64,000 nucleotides of DNA from NCBI GenBank assembly GCA_030522415.1, contig CM060121.1, positions 6,874,476 through 6,938,475 of the forward strand, given 5' to 3'. The notes under the pieces were generated by a model, which saw only the letters and a program-made list of their open reading frames with translations, did no database searches and was not told the DNA's origin. Origin of the DNA: Channallabes apus. Its lineage: Eukaryota; Chordata; Actinopteri; Siluriformes; Clariidae. This document shows, in pieces, positions 11,885-24,601 of the stretch. Every line of letters starts with the position of its first letter. The stretch's first letter is position 1. A program made the translations under genes and the position numbers.

Positions 11885-12506
11885 CAAACCTCATTATTTC
11901 ATCAGTTAATGATTGGGTCTAGTTCTTTCTGCCATATACCACCATTTCCATACAGTTTAAAATAGAACCCTGAACCATTCTTTTGCTGTATGATCCTAGA
12001 CTGGGACGTAACACCATATTTAACTGACCACTTTGATTTTCAAGCACAACAAAGACAACAGCTTTATTATGCAAAGGTGTTCCTTCAGTTAAAAACAACT
12101 AGTTTGAGATTTATATCTGCTCATCTTTTTTGAACTATGCTAGAATGCCTCATCCCACCCCCGCTGTGTGTGTGTTTTTTTTTATATTTAACAAAAAAAA
12201 AAAAGCAGAGCCAGATCAATATACAATCGACACCCACAGCAAACATTTAAACACAAGCAATAATCTGTTAATATAAGAGTGAACATGGAAACACCCAAGG
12301 GCAAAACAATTCAGCAAAAGAATCACCCCCACTGTTAAAAAAAATTCAAATAAAAAAGTAACTTGGTAACTTTTACTTTTAGCTACTTTTTACTTTTATT
12401 TGAGTAGATTTTTATAAGAGTAACTTTACTTGTACTTAAGTAAAATTTCACTGAAGTAACAGTACTTGTACTTGAGTACAAAATTTTATTACTCTTTCCA
12501 CCTCTG
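11165..12506. mobile_element. hAT non-autonomous element, copy 2 (inverted)
   Basis: Same family as 8384-9564 but in opposite orientation, with the same CAGAGGTGGAAAG ends. It has a perfect 8-bp target duplication TATATAAT (11157-11164, 12507-12514). The interior keeps the GC-rich conserved segment (about 11400-11575) and a (TG)n run at 11847-11881. No transposase is encoded. Confidence 0.9.
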
Positions 12507-12530
12507 TATATAATTGATAATCAATGTTAT

Positions 12531-12665
12531 TCACCTGGCAGTGGTGCCAATCCGTGCCAATCCATGGCAGGGCACACACACATACACACACTCACACATC
12601 CAATCACACACTACGGCCATTTTTGGGAACGCCAATTAGCCTTCTCCATGTACAGTATCTTAAAA
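12531..12665 (-). mobile_element. SINE fragment with a 5-bp interruption
   Basis: A piece of the common tRNA-SINE body on the minus strand. Compared with other copies it carries an extra CAGTA inside TACAGTA at 12651-12657, which looks like a Tc1 excision footprint. Confidence 0.6.
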
Positions 12666-13132
12666 TGAATCCTCCTGGGATAAGAGGCACAAACTTTACA
12701 TATATATTGTTGATTCCATGGTAATTAAAACAGAATCCGTGGTCCTTTGTCTTTCTTTTTTTCTAAGAGGTCCGGGGAAATAAAAAGGCAGGTTATGTTT
12801 TTCCAACCAAGAAAATCTCAAAACAAGGATATCATGTTATAATCTTCAATTCCAAATCACATCAGCAGGGGCTTACGCTATTGCTTGCCCTTTTCTATGC
12901 AAAGATGTTGCACCATAAAAACATGTGCTAGCAGAGATAGTTGGCAGAGTTGCACTTGTGTGGTTCCAGGATCTGATTGATAAAGCAGGCCTCTGCTTAA
13001 TATCTCTTATTTATGCAATACATACACATGAAAAAAGAAGAGGATATATTTTTTTTTAACTTTAAACTGACTAATCCTTAGAGTTGGCATAGTGCTTCTC
13101 TGACCTGGCTTCATACGGATATGCCATAGACA

Positions 13133-14073
13133 CAGTGGTGTCAAAAGTATTCACATTCATTACTTGAGTAGAAGTATAGATACTAGGGTTTAAAAAGACT
13201 TCTTTAGAAGTTGAAGTATCAACTCAAGCTTTTTACTCAAGTAAAAGTGTAAAAGTACTGGTTTCAAAACTACTTAAAGTGTAAAAGTAAAAGTAACGTT
13301 AGGGGGGAAAAAGCATTAAGGATAAAAGCTTAGGCTATGCCACGGGCCTGTATACTGCACTAACACCACATAAAAAAAGAAGAAAAATGTGCTGTTCCAA
13401 CCTACCTCAATATGCTTTTTCAAATTATACGGCGAGTTTTTGAAAGCCATTAGCTCGTGGTACTTGGGTGCGCAGAGCTTGCAGCGCATTCGAAAGGAGC
13501 TGTTTTTGCATCCAACCATTTCGAAAGATTCTTCCAGGTACAGTATGGCCAGGGATGTATAAGAGTTGGCTGGTCTTCCTGGCTACCAACCTCCTCGCTG
13601 GAGCTTGGTTGTGACATTTCACTCGAATCTTGAGTCTCTATCACGGACATCTTCGTCTACTTATCACAACGTTATCAACCGAAAATGCTATTTTATTCAA
13701 ACGTCCTTGCTGGAGTGTGTGACGTGACGTCATGTGCAGGTGCGATGGATCGCGTACCAACCAATAGGTTGTCGGAATGGTATGTTTATACTTCTCATCC
13801 AACCACAATCAAATTTGCTCCATCCGGATGGCGCGATTTATCCGGATGTTTTTTTGTTTGTTTGTTTTTTAAATGACAAGCTGAAATAAAATAGGAGTAA
13901 CGAGGCTATTTTTAATAAGTAAGGAGTAGAAAGTACAGACAATTGCGTGAAAATGTAAGGAGTAGAAGTAAAAAGTCAGCTGAAAAATAATTACTCCAGT
14001 AAAGTATAGATACCCAAAATTTCTACTTAAGTAAGGTAACGAAGTCATTGTACTTCGTTACTTGACACCTCTG
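13133..14073. mobile_element. hAT element retaining a transposase exon
   Basis: Ends CAGTGGTGTCAA / inverse of CAGAGGTGTCAAG, with a perfect 8-bp target duplication CATAGACA (13125-13132, 14074-14081). The right half carries a remnant of the first transposase exon on the minus strand (see separate entry). Confidence 0.88.
13406..13650 (-). pseudogene. Broken hAT transposase exon with BED-type zinc finger
   Basis: The minus-strand frame starts MSVIETQDSSEMSQ with an acidic, Ser-rich leader, then shifts frame near 13541. A second frame reads CKLC, then a NLKKHIE helix, the Cys-x2-Cys and His pattern of a BED zinc finger, which binds DNA in hAT transposases. A GAG|GTAGGT donor follows at 13406. 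The two frames are out of register by five bases at the TACAGTA of 13539-13545. The rest of the transposase is absent. Confidence 0.6.
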
Positions 14074-14081
14074 CATAGACA

Positions 14082-14630
14082 CAAGCCTATTTGAGCTGTC
14101 TTCTTGTACAGTATGTATTGAGTGGAAAGATCTGCGTGACTGGTGGCTGCTATGTTCTGTAGTAGGTCATTGGGATAATAGGCAAGTTCACACTCCCTTC
14201 TTCTGTCTAAATCCCTTGTCCAGATGTGTCAGTGAATTATGGGGAAAATATCAGTCCAGATGCGCTTAAATCTAATGTTGCGCCACTGTGTTTAACGATT
14301 CTCAGGGAACTGTCACTGATATGGACATTAGTACATACAGTATAGGCTTTAGGCATGTACTGTACAGTCTGAGCTAGAAAAAAGTCAGGCCCACCACTGA
14401 TTCTTCATTTGCTCTGCGTATTTTTTCTTACTTGGTGCTTGGTTCTGCAAACATCATGAAACTGGGTTAATGACTATGTTTTGGACAAGAAACAGGTATC
14501 AATATAAACAATATGAAGATAGCAAGTGGATTTCTGATTAATAATACATAATATATGTTCTTCTAAATAATTTTTTCAGGTATATCCCATTGCATCATTT
14601 TGTTCTTTGGTCTATGTTAAATTGAAGTCT

Positions 14631-14677
<47 letters not shown>

Positions 14678-15218
14678 TCCAGCCTGTAATTATAATTCCT
14701 CCCACACCAGTGTTCCAGTACCTCACCGCCTCCTCCTTATGCTCCCTATTGAGCAGGTTTCTAAAATGAACGTTGGTTTTGGTTTAGTCATACGCTATAT
14801 GAACCGAATACTTGTGTCCAGGAAGAAGAGGCAATTGGTTGCGGATTATAACCGGTGAATCTTGAAATGAAGAATTTTAGATGCACGGATCCTTTTGGCT
14901 GTTTGAAATGGATCCCGATACCAGGCTTAGATGTGGTGACTATGGTCAGGAAAGGCCTTTTTGAACTGAACCCACTGAAACCAGCCCTGCGTTCCAATAC
15001 TGTTTTTAATTCGCTCTCATCCTGCTTCCCCATCGCTGTTTAAGGTCAATTCATTATGTTGCACGGTCAACTGAAAGTTGTTAAAGACCAGAAGGATATT
15101 TTAAACGTATAAAATCTTACATGAAAGGGTAAAAGTTTGTGTTGCTGTCCCACAGGCACTCAGTTCAGACAATTAGTTTGCATAAGGGTAACTAGAATCT
15201 AGATATTTGTAGTCATAT
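14082..15218. other. Intergenic; TG repeat, no gene recognised
   Basis: Contains a (TG)n run at 14630-14676 and three TACAGTA/TACTGTA motifs (about 14107-14360). Short open frames at 14607-15043 have no recognisable domain and overlap the repeat, so I do not call a gene. Confidence 0.45.
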
Positions 15219-15229
15219 GGAATAGTGGG

Positions 15230-15865
15230 GCGGCGCGGTGGTGTAGTGGTTAGCACTGTCGCCTTGCACCTACAGGGTCTGGGTTCGATTCCCCGGCCAG
15301 GCTCGATTCCTGCACAAGCTATGATTCTAAAGAAAATTAGTTGTTAAGGGAAAAAAGTTTTATATATGATAAAATTTGACTGAATTTAAATAATAATTAC
15401 AACTTTTGTTCCGCATGATGAAACATAGGATGAACACTGGTAAAGTGGGACTGGTTCTCTGTCACTTTTTGCTATAACATCATGTGGTCTGCGGCGCGGT
15501 GGTGTAGTGGTTAGCACTGTCGCCTTGCACCGCCAGGGTTCGGGTTCGATTCCCCGGCCAGGCTCGATTCCCGTCTCTGTGTGCATGGAGTTTGCATGTT
15601 CTCCCCGTGCTTGGTGGGTTTCCTCCGGGTACTCCGGTTTCCTCCCACAGTCCAAAGATATGCAGGTTAGGCTAATTGGCGTTCCTAAATTGCCCGTAGT
15701 GTGTGATTGGGTGTGTGAGTGTGTGTATGTGTGTGTGCCCTGCGATGGATTGGCACCCTGTCCAGGGTGTACCCCGCCTAGTGCCCGAAGTCTCCTGGGA
15801 TAGGCTCCAGGTCCCCCGCGACCCTGAACACAGGATTAAGCGGTATAGAAAATGAATGAATGAAT
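15230..15865 (+). mobile_element. Two-headed SINE with internal spacer
   Basis: A first tRNA-like head (15230-15313) is followed by about 177 bp of unrelated sequence, then a complete SINE (15491-15865) with its own A and B boxes and (ATGA)n tail. The 11-bp duplication GGAATAGTGGG lies before the first head (15219-15229) and after the second tail (15866-15876), so the whole composite appears to have inserted as one unit. Confidence 0.8.
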
Positions 15866-15876
15866 GGAATAGTGGG

Positions 15877-18457
15877 CACATTTAAACTTCCATTAAGAAT
15901 CTGATTGGATATGAGTGCACATATCAATTTGTCCTGTAAGTGCATTCTAATCTCATTAAGGAACTATTCTAATTCCAGTTTTTTTATTTTTATATTCTTT
16001 AATGTTTAGGTGGATAAACTACCCCTTGCTATGCATTAGGAACCCAGGACTATGCTAGAATAGCATCGAAACAACATGGCATTTAATTTTTTTCTTCTCC
16101 ATACAGTATGTAGGCCCCTTCCTGTTTGACCCTCAGAGGCAGGCAACATGATTGGAAGTTGATGAAGTTCAGTTCAACTGGTGGTTCTGTACAAAGATGG
16201 CTGATTGCCAGTAACCAAATGAAAAACATCACGATCCTAAACAGGCAGGGGAAAAAAAGCCTGGAAACCACCATGATGCAAATTCCTTACCTTGTTGACC
16301 AGCACCTTCGATGGCATAATATGACTTTTTAGTCTGTACTTCCTAACAGTATGAATGAATGTATGAATTGTGTAATGTACTGTATGTGCATGGCACCATG
16401 TGATAGCCTGGCATCTCATCTACTGTAGAGTGAATTCCTGCTTCATGCCCAGTGTCCCTGGAAATCACCATGACCTGGATCAGGTTAGAGTTACTTAGTG
16501 AAAGCACAGGCGTGACCATACACTTGCCGGAGGATGAGGTTAAAAATGGGTCACACCCCAAAATACAGATGTTAATTTGGTAAATTCTTGATTTTGCCAT
16601 TTCCATACCATCATGTACTGTACCATCAACATTCAGACAGCCTCCATTGGTGGTGAAAGTCATCCAGAAACTAACATACACTGACAACTAGCTCTCATGA
16701 AGCAGCGACACGTACTGCAATGTTTTTCTCAACAATAAGCTTGTTAACACCAAAACAGGTCACACAATCAGTATGCGGCTTCATTCACTGACAATACCAT
16801 ATCATTCCAGGGTGTGTCAGGCGTTATCTTACTTGTCCATCATAATTGTCCAGGTAGCAAGATGCAGAACCATTAAAGGATGATGTAATTGTTTACTTCA
16901 GCAACAGAAATAAATCTATGGTGGTCCTCTTTTTTTTTTACTACCAGTTATGAGATATTGTCCAGGTCCTACAGGTCCATCCATGGCTAACTGGGAGAAT
17001 AGCCAACAACCCAGGCTGTATAATTCAAGACACAATACTTACAGTATGTCCAGGGCAATCTTCTTCCACAGTGGTGATGATGGTTCTCACTTGTCAAGAC
17101 AGAAACCCCACTGAGGAAGGATCAAGTGGCTCACCATATGCTACAGTATATGCCTTTACTCTTCCACTACTGGTTCTTCCCATGATGAAGAGAACTGAAG
17201 AGAACAAGCAAGACCTTGGTTTTCACAGGTGTGTTTGCTAGTGTTTGAAACACCCTAGCAGCTTTCTTTTCAAGCAGATCAGCTATCCCAAATGGATGGA
17301 GATACAGTATTTGACACCACCTTAGCCTGGTGATCTGTCCCACACAGAACCACTTGCCCAATTGATTATTGTGACCATACTGTATATTCTGGGAAACTAT
17401 TGAAAGCAAGAGGGTCTAGTCCTTACTGTAGGTGCAAACTGTGTCTTCAATGGTGAACCATATTTATCTGATGTATTGTATAAAAAGCATTTCCTTTTTT
17501 TCTTTAGGGACTGTTAGAAAGTGACAAGTCTCAATTTACACTCCAGGTATATACGGTGGCTATTATTATGAAGGGATTACTGCTGGGGGTTTGGAGCTCC
17601 CGTATTAAGCAAAGGCTGATTGACTACAAAATGGACATCACCTCATTCATCTCAGCATGACACACTAGAAAGAGCATCATGAGCTTTACTTGGAGCTTTA
17701 CTTCATGTCCTCCTCTGGAACATGTCTACTACATGGAAATGTTGTGTTATACTGTACATCACATTGTCATTTTGAAAGGTCTTTGTTTGAGCAAGAATGG
17801 ATGGAGAACATCACGGATATTCCCACCACCACTGGCAGTTATATGGGGTTCATAGAACCTTCTGGTTTCCATAACAACAAAGCATTGTTATTTGTTTGGA
17901 TGTGGTCAAGATCATAGTATTTGTAGCTTTACTTAGTGCTTTAAAACTGCCTACGTGGTCCTTCTGTCTGGGGATGAATTATGGGTTTCGTTCATGGGCT
18001 TCCCTCACAGCAGTGTGGGCCAATCCCAGGTGTCTATTTGCTCATTTATACAGATCCACCTTAAATCACTGGGGAGTCTATTAATACTTACTGTATATGC
18101 AGTTCAGGAGCCAGCAAATTATACCATGATATGACCAGTCATCCCTTTCCAAGGAACAATATGAGTTTATCTGCAAATGTAACTTTCCTACATCATGGTG
18201 ACACCCCTGGTGTGTTCTCGGCCTTTCTTTGATACTCCATGTCGAAAGCCTGTCCATGACACTTGATAAAGGGAAAGAGTTAAAAAGCGGAGGGGTTGAA
18301 AGTGGGAGGGAGTGCATGCTGCCTGAGACTGAGAGGGGCCGACCCAGGGAAATGAGAGCTTACGCACATGTTCTGCAGTCCCTCTGCTGTAAACACTTCA
18401 GCTCCGGAGGAGAACAGGACACACGCACTAGCACATGCTGGAGGGCATGTCTTGCCT

Positions 18458-18489
<32 letters not shown>

Positions 18490-18982
18490 GATCATATTAA
18501 TTCTTTAGGACAACCTTAAATGTGCATTTTAACACAGTCCAAACAAGTATGTGTTGACTTTCATCCTCTTTCTCACTTAGATTATGTTTTATCTACTTGT
18601 TTTTATTCTCTTTCCGTTTCTCTATTCTCAAAAACTATTTGTCACATTTCGTCATCGCTCTGTCCCTTTTTTAATTAGTCCATTCATGTCTATTTTCTTC
18701 ATATCTGTTTTAGTGTTTCTTGTTTCTCTTGTTTTCACTCTTTCTTGTATTCTTTCTGTTTCTTTATATATATAATCATTCTTTCTTTTTTTAGCTTGTC
18801 TTTCTCTTATTCTTGACTGTTTTTTGGCAATTACTTTGTCACGGTGTTCCCTTTATTACTTCTTGGTCTCTCCCTCCCTCTTTCTGTCTCCCTTTCTCTG
18901 TCTAAACAGTGACCTGAGAGTTAACAGGAATCCCTCTCTTTCTCTCTCTAACTTTGGATGAAAAGTAGGAGTAGGAGTGTGA
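15877..18982. other. fgf2 upstream region; no gene recognised
   Basis: No coding exon is apparent. About 16385-16500 resembles the 3' end of an L2-type LINE (GCCTGGCATCTCATC..., CATGCCCAGTGTCCC...). TACTGTA/TACAGTA occurs eleven times between 16104 and 18094. A (CAT)n run lies at 18459-18489 and a pyrimidine-rich tract at 18550-18900 just upstream of the fgf2 leader. Confidence 0.5.
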
Positions 18983-19130
18983 GTGGAGGAGGAGAGGAGA
19001 GCTGAATTGGGGGGCGGTGTAGCTGAGAGGCCACAGAGGGGGGTTCCAGCGTTACCGAGAGGGCCGGACAGAGCGAAGGAGCAGAAAAGAAGGAAGAAAA
19101 GAAGCAAGAGGGGGAGAGAGAGAGGGAGAG
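18983..19130 (+). promoter_or_regulatory. fgf2 5' leader with in-frame CTG
   Basis: GC- and purine-rich leader directly before the fgf2 ATG. In frame with that ATG there is a TAG at 19020-19022, then at once a CTG at 19023, followed by 35 stop-free codons rich in Arg and Gly. Mammalian FGF2 uses upstream CUG codons to make larger nuclear forms; whether this fish CTG is used is unknown. The context around the CTG is weak (T at -3). Confidence 0.4.
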
Positions 19131-19587
19131 ATGGCGAGTGGAGAGATCTCCACTCTTCCCCCGGCTTCGGCCGACAGCTTCCCCCCGGGCAACTTCAAAG
19201 AGCCCAAGAGGCTATACTGCAAGAACGGAGGATACTTCCTGCGCATCAACCCGGACGGACGAGTGGATGGCATCCGCGAGAAGAACGACCCCAACAGTAA
19301 GACTCTTTTCTAAAAATTATAAAGGTAGGCAAGACAGAGATTGCTGTTAGGCCTCATGTTAGTAACATTACACTCCTTTACTTGGGGGAAATGAGGAAAA
19401 ATTGAAGCACAGAAAGAAGTGCAAGACAGAGAGCAAAGAGTAGGAGAAAATGTAAGAGAATGAAAGAGTGAAAGAGAAACAAAACTAAAGAGGGACTGAA
19501 TGAAAGAACACGGGAGAGAAACTGAAGGAATGTTGTTAGACTTTAGGTTGGAGTTTACACTCTGTTACACTGCTTTATAAATCACCT

Positions 19588-19645
<58 letters not shown>

Positions 19646-22055
19646 GCAATACAAAGCATCTTTATACTGTAGCACGGAAGGGAAAAGAAATCAGGCCCAA
19701 CTTTCCGTCTGACTTCTCGCTGTGGGATTTTGTCATTTATAAACACGAGGAAAATGACTTTTTAAAAAGTCATAGGATTTCGCGAAATTCCTGTATACAA
19801 TATTCTCAATTCTGATTGGTCAGGAGGTGTTGATTAAATGGTTAAGGCTGTGGGTTACTGGGTTACTGATCAGATGGTCGGGGGTTCGAGCCCCAGCACT
19901 GCCAAGTTGCCACTATTGAACCCTTAACCCTATCTGCTCCAGTGGCGCTGTATCCTGGCTGAACCTGTGCTCTGATCCCAGCTTCCTAAATCAGTTCACC
20001 ATGCGTAAGGTACATGTCACAAATAATTGAATCTTAATGGGAAAAAAATGTATGAGTTTTCCCACCATGTGAAAGTCTTCACGGTGGAGCTGTTTGTTGT
20101 TTCCGGATTATCAGTAACATATTAGGCCGTGAGTTTATCTAATTAACTTTATGAGAGGAAAAAGGCTGGGAAGGGAATAAGAGTTTAGAGCTGTGAGAAT
20201 GTAAATAGATATATAGATAAATCATTCTTTAATACATTTTAAATGCTTCCGAATTGGCAATCAATATGTTTGCAGAGGGAGGAGACACATTCTTGTATGT
20301 CATTATATTCAATCCGAGATGTACAATCCATTTATCTCCCTTGTTTTGTTATGTAATGTGCATATGTTATGTGGTTGCCATAGCAACCACAATCAAAACT
20401 TATGATCATGTCATTGATGTCCTTCTCTGTTAAAATGCCTCTCCAATAGTGGTGAAAATCTTTATTTCTAATGTGTTTAATCATAGTGATTAATGATTTC
20501 GTTCAACTATTTATAAAGTATTTTGCACAATTAAAGCTAATTTTATATTATTATGCTCTTTTGAAAAGATGCATTACTCTAAAAAAGGAAGATGCATTTT
20601 TAAAGTTCTTACTATCGTTCTAAACTATTTTCTCAAATGTTGGATTACATTATTATTTCATAATTATTATTATTACTATTAACATATCAGGTTAATAGCA
20701 TGTTAATACAAAAAAGTAAATCTACTCATCCATCCATCATCTATACTGCTTATCCTGTTAGGGTCACAGAGAACCTGAAGCCTATTTTAGGGAACTCAGG
20801 GCACAAGATGGGGTACACATGCTGAATGAGGTGCCAACCACCCACACAAGCACCCGCAATCACACACTCAATCAAAATATCCAGTTTTGAAATTTGGTAA
20901 CTCCAATCAACCTACACAGCATGTCTTTGACTTGTAGAAGGAAATTGGAGTATTCGGAGGAATCCCACCAAGCCTCAAATGTTTTTTTTATAACAGCACA
21001 TCCTGAAGTGCTTCATTAATGTTCGACCACAGCAGTTAACATTTTCCAGATTAGTTTTGAACTTATGACTTTGAACCATGTAGTTCCATGTACTGTAGGA
21101 TCATCTAAAAGATTAAGTTCTTTGCGATTAGAACTTGTACCTTTTCACAAAGCACTGACACTGGAGACTCTATGAATGTCAGTAATATGTTTATAATTCA
21201 TTCATTAATTCATTCAAGCCATGATCATTGACGAATGGTTGGGTGCAATGACTTCAGTCTAGTGGTCAATGCTGTAAAACATGTCGCCAAGGATCACTTT
21301 CTTGCAACCGTACATGTGCACACACCATCAGATATCCACTGATACACTAGGAGCAGTTTGGAAACGCCCACCAGGACAGTACAGTCCATGTCTTTGGTCT
21401 AGGTGGAGGGAACCCCTCGGCACGACGAGAACACGCAACCTCCAGTCACATAGACCGAAGGTGAGATTTAAACCTGCCACCCTGGAGGTGTGAGGCAACA
21501 GTGCTAACTAACCACTGATCCACTGATCCAACATATTTAGTCTTGTTTTATTCAAATTCATATTTAAACAATGATGAAACTATTTCCAGACACATTCCCC
21601 TTGGTCTGGTTTTCACATCATAATGTACAGTATCTGGGTCTGTATTTTAACTTCCTTTCTCTCTCTGTTTTGTCTCTCAGTTTGTTTTGTACCCTCTGGT
21701 AGGTAGGTTGTTTGTTTCCTGTCTTTTTATTACACCTCCTTTCCTGTTTTTCTATTTCTGCTCGTCTGTCTGTCTGTCTGTCTTCCTTTCTATCACACTC
21801 TCACTATGTTTATCTTTCTGCTTCATCCCTTTTTATACTTTGATATCTCCCTCTCTCCGTTGCCTCCATTTCCTTCTCTCCCACTCTCTTGTCTCTCTCA
21901 TCTATATTTATCCATAGTATCTATCTGCCTTGTTTTGTCCTTCTGTTTCTCTGCCTAAAACACCTGCTATGAGTAATGTGATGGAGCGTGGCCGATGGTT
22001 TTAATGACATTTCATAACGAGAGACATGACGACAACATCTTTGTAAACACAGACA

Positions 22056-22095
<40 letters not shown>

Positions 22096-24554
22096 GTTTC
22101 CTCTCGATGTTGCACCCACTCGCTCGTTCTTTCATTAGTCATCAGTAAGCAATGAACAGATGATGAAAGTGAAATGGAATGAATGAATCATATTTAATTA
22201 ACTCTCTTTAAATGAATGAAAGTAGGAATGAATGAATGGATGAATATATGAATTAATGAATGAAAGCTTCACAGGCCCTTACTCACTACACGTTTTCAGT
22301 ACATAATTAGAACCCATTAACTCCCAAAGCCATAAGAAACTGTAATGCAAAACATCTGGAATATATTAAGTGGATTTTGTTAAAATGAATTTATATGATC
22401 GTAACTACACTATCGTAATGATGGCAGTATTATAGTATTAAATTGGCAGCATAATAAACACATGGGAGATAAAATATAGGCCACTAGACAGGGGGTTTCC
22501 TTAAAGTATCATTAAATTCAGATAATCTCAAGTGATAGAGAAAGAGGGAGGGCTCAATGTGATACTATCTAGACTATGTATCAATGTGTATTCTTTGTGC
22601 TGTGATGCTTTTTGCGAAACTCCACCCAAGTAGTTAACAGCTTTGTGAAATAATCCAGATGGAAAGATATGACTATAGTGGTGTGAAAAAGTATTTGCCC
22701 CCCTCCTGATTTCTTATTCTTTTGCATGTTTGTCACACAAAATGTTTCTGATCATCAAACACATTTAACTATTAGTCAAAGATAACACAAGTAAACACAA
22801 AATGCAGTTTTTAAATGACGGGTTTTATTATTTAGGGAGAAAAAAAATCCAAACCTACATGGCCCTGTGTGAAAAAGTAATTGCCCCCTGAACCTAATAA
22901 CTGGTTGGGCCACCCTTAGCAGCAATAACTGCAATCAAGCGTTTGCGATAACTTGCAACGAGTCTTTTACAGCGCTCTGGAGGAATTTTGGCCCACTCAT
23001 CTTTGCAGAATTGTTGTAATTCAGCTTTATTTGAGGGTTTTCTAGCATGAACCGCCTTTTTAAGGTCATGCCACAACATCTCAATAGGATTCAGGTCAGG
23101 ACTTTGACTAGGCAACTCCAAAGTCTTCATTTTGTTTTTCTTCAGCCATTCAGAGGTGGATTTGCTGGTGTGTTTTGGGTCATTGTCCTGCTGCAGCACC
23201 CAAGATCGCTTCAGCTTGAGTTGACGAAAAGATGGCCGGACATTCTCCTTCAGGATTTTTTGGTAGACAGTAGAATTCATGGTTCCATCTATCACAGCAA
23301 GCCTTCCAGGTCCTGAAGCAGCAAAACAACCCCAGACCATCACACTACCACCACCATATTTTACTGTTGGTATGATGTTCTTTTTCTGAAATGCTGTGTT
23401 ACTTTTACACCAGATGTAACGGGACACGCACCTTCCAAAAAGTTCAACTTTTGTCTCGTCGGTCCACAAGGTATTTTCCCAAAAGTCTTGGCAATCATTG
23501 AGATGTTTTTTAGCAAAATTGAGACGAGCCTTAATGTTCTTTTTGCTTAAAAGTGGTTTGCGCCTTGGAAATCTGCCATGCAGGCCGTTTTTGCCCAGTC
23601 TCTTTCTTATGGTGGAGTCGTGAACACTGACCTTAATTGAGGCAAGTGAGGCCTGCAGTTCTTTAGATGTTGTCCTGGGGTCTTTTGTGGCCTCTCGGAT
23701 GAGTTGTCTCTGCGCTCTTGGGGTAATTTTGGTCGGCCGGCCACTCCTGGGAAGGTTCACCACTGTTCCATGTTTTTGCCATTTGTGGATAATGGCTTTC
23801 ACTGTGGTTCGCTGGAGTCCCAAAGCTTTAGAAATGGCTTTATAACCTTTACCAGACTGATGGATCTCAATTACTTTTGTTCTCATTTGTTCCTGAATTT
23901 CTTTGGATCTTGGCATGATGTCTAGCTTTTGAGGTGCTTTTGGTCTACTTCTCTGTGTCAGGTAGCTCCTATTTAAGTGATTTCTTGATTGAAACAGGTG
24001 TGGCAGTAATCAGGCCTGGGGTGATTACAGAAATTGAACTCAGGTGTGATAAACCACAGTTAAGTTATTTTTTAACAAGGGGGGCAATCACTTTTTCACA
24101 CAGGGCCATGTAGATTTGGAGTTTTTTTCTCCCTTAATAATGTAAACCTTCATTTAAAAACTGCATTTTGTGTTCAATTATGTTATCTTTGACTAATAGT
24201 TAGCGGTTTTTGATGAGCAGAAACAGTTAAGTGTGACAAACATGCAAAAGAATAAGAAATCAGGAAGGGGGCAAATAGTTTTTCACACCACTGTATATAC
24301 CTAAAGGGAATTTTACAAAATATTGCAGCAATTGGGATGATTCTAATACATTTTAACAGGAAAATTTAGTTTTTACAAATTAATATGTTGCCTTTGTTCT
24401 CCAAATGTTGAAGAAAATATTATATAAAATTATATCATAATACTTGTACAGTACATGATCTCTCCATGCTTGATGGGATTCCTCAGGGTACTTCATTCTT
24501 CCCACAGTCCAAAGACATGCAGATTAGGCTAATTGGCGTTTTTCAAATTGCCCA

Positions 24555-24601
<47 letters not shown>

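Larger units (their letters stand above)
19297..22675. other. fgf2 intron 1, left part
   Basis: Intron sequence without exons. It holds a (GA)n block at 19590-19645, an old tRNA-SINE of a second family at 19835-20020, two worn copies of the main SINE family, a pyrimidine-rich tract at 21640-21930 and a (CA)n run at 22059-22089. Confidence 0.6.

Noticed and set aside
14607..15043. Possible exon around 14607-15043
   Set aside because: Short frames on both strands overlap a TG repeat, show no domain and lack convincing splice borders.
18229..18519. Frame with poly-His / poly-Met on the other strand
   Set aside because: Produced by the (CAT)n run at 18459-18489; not conserved protein sequence.
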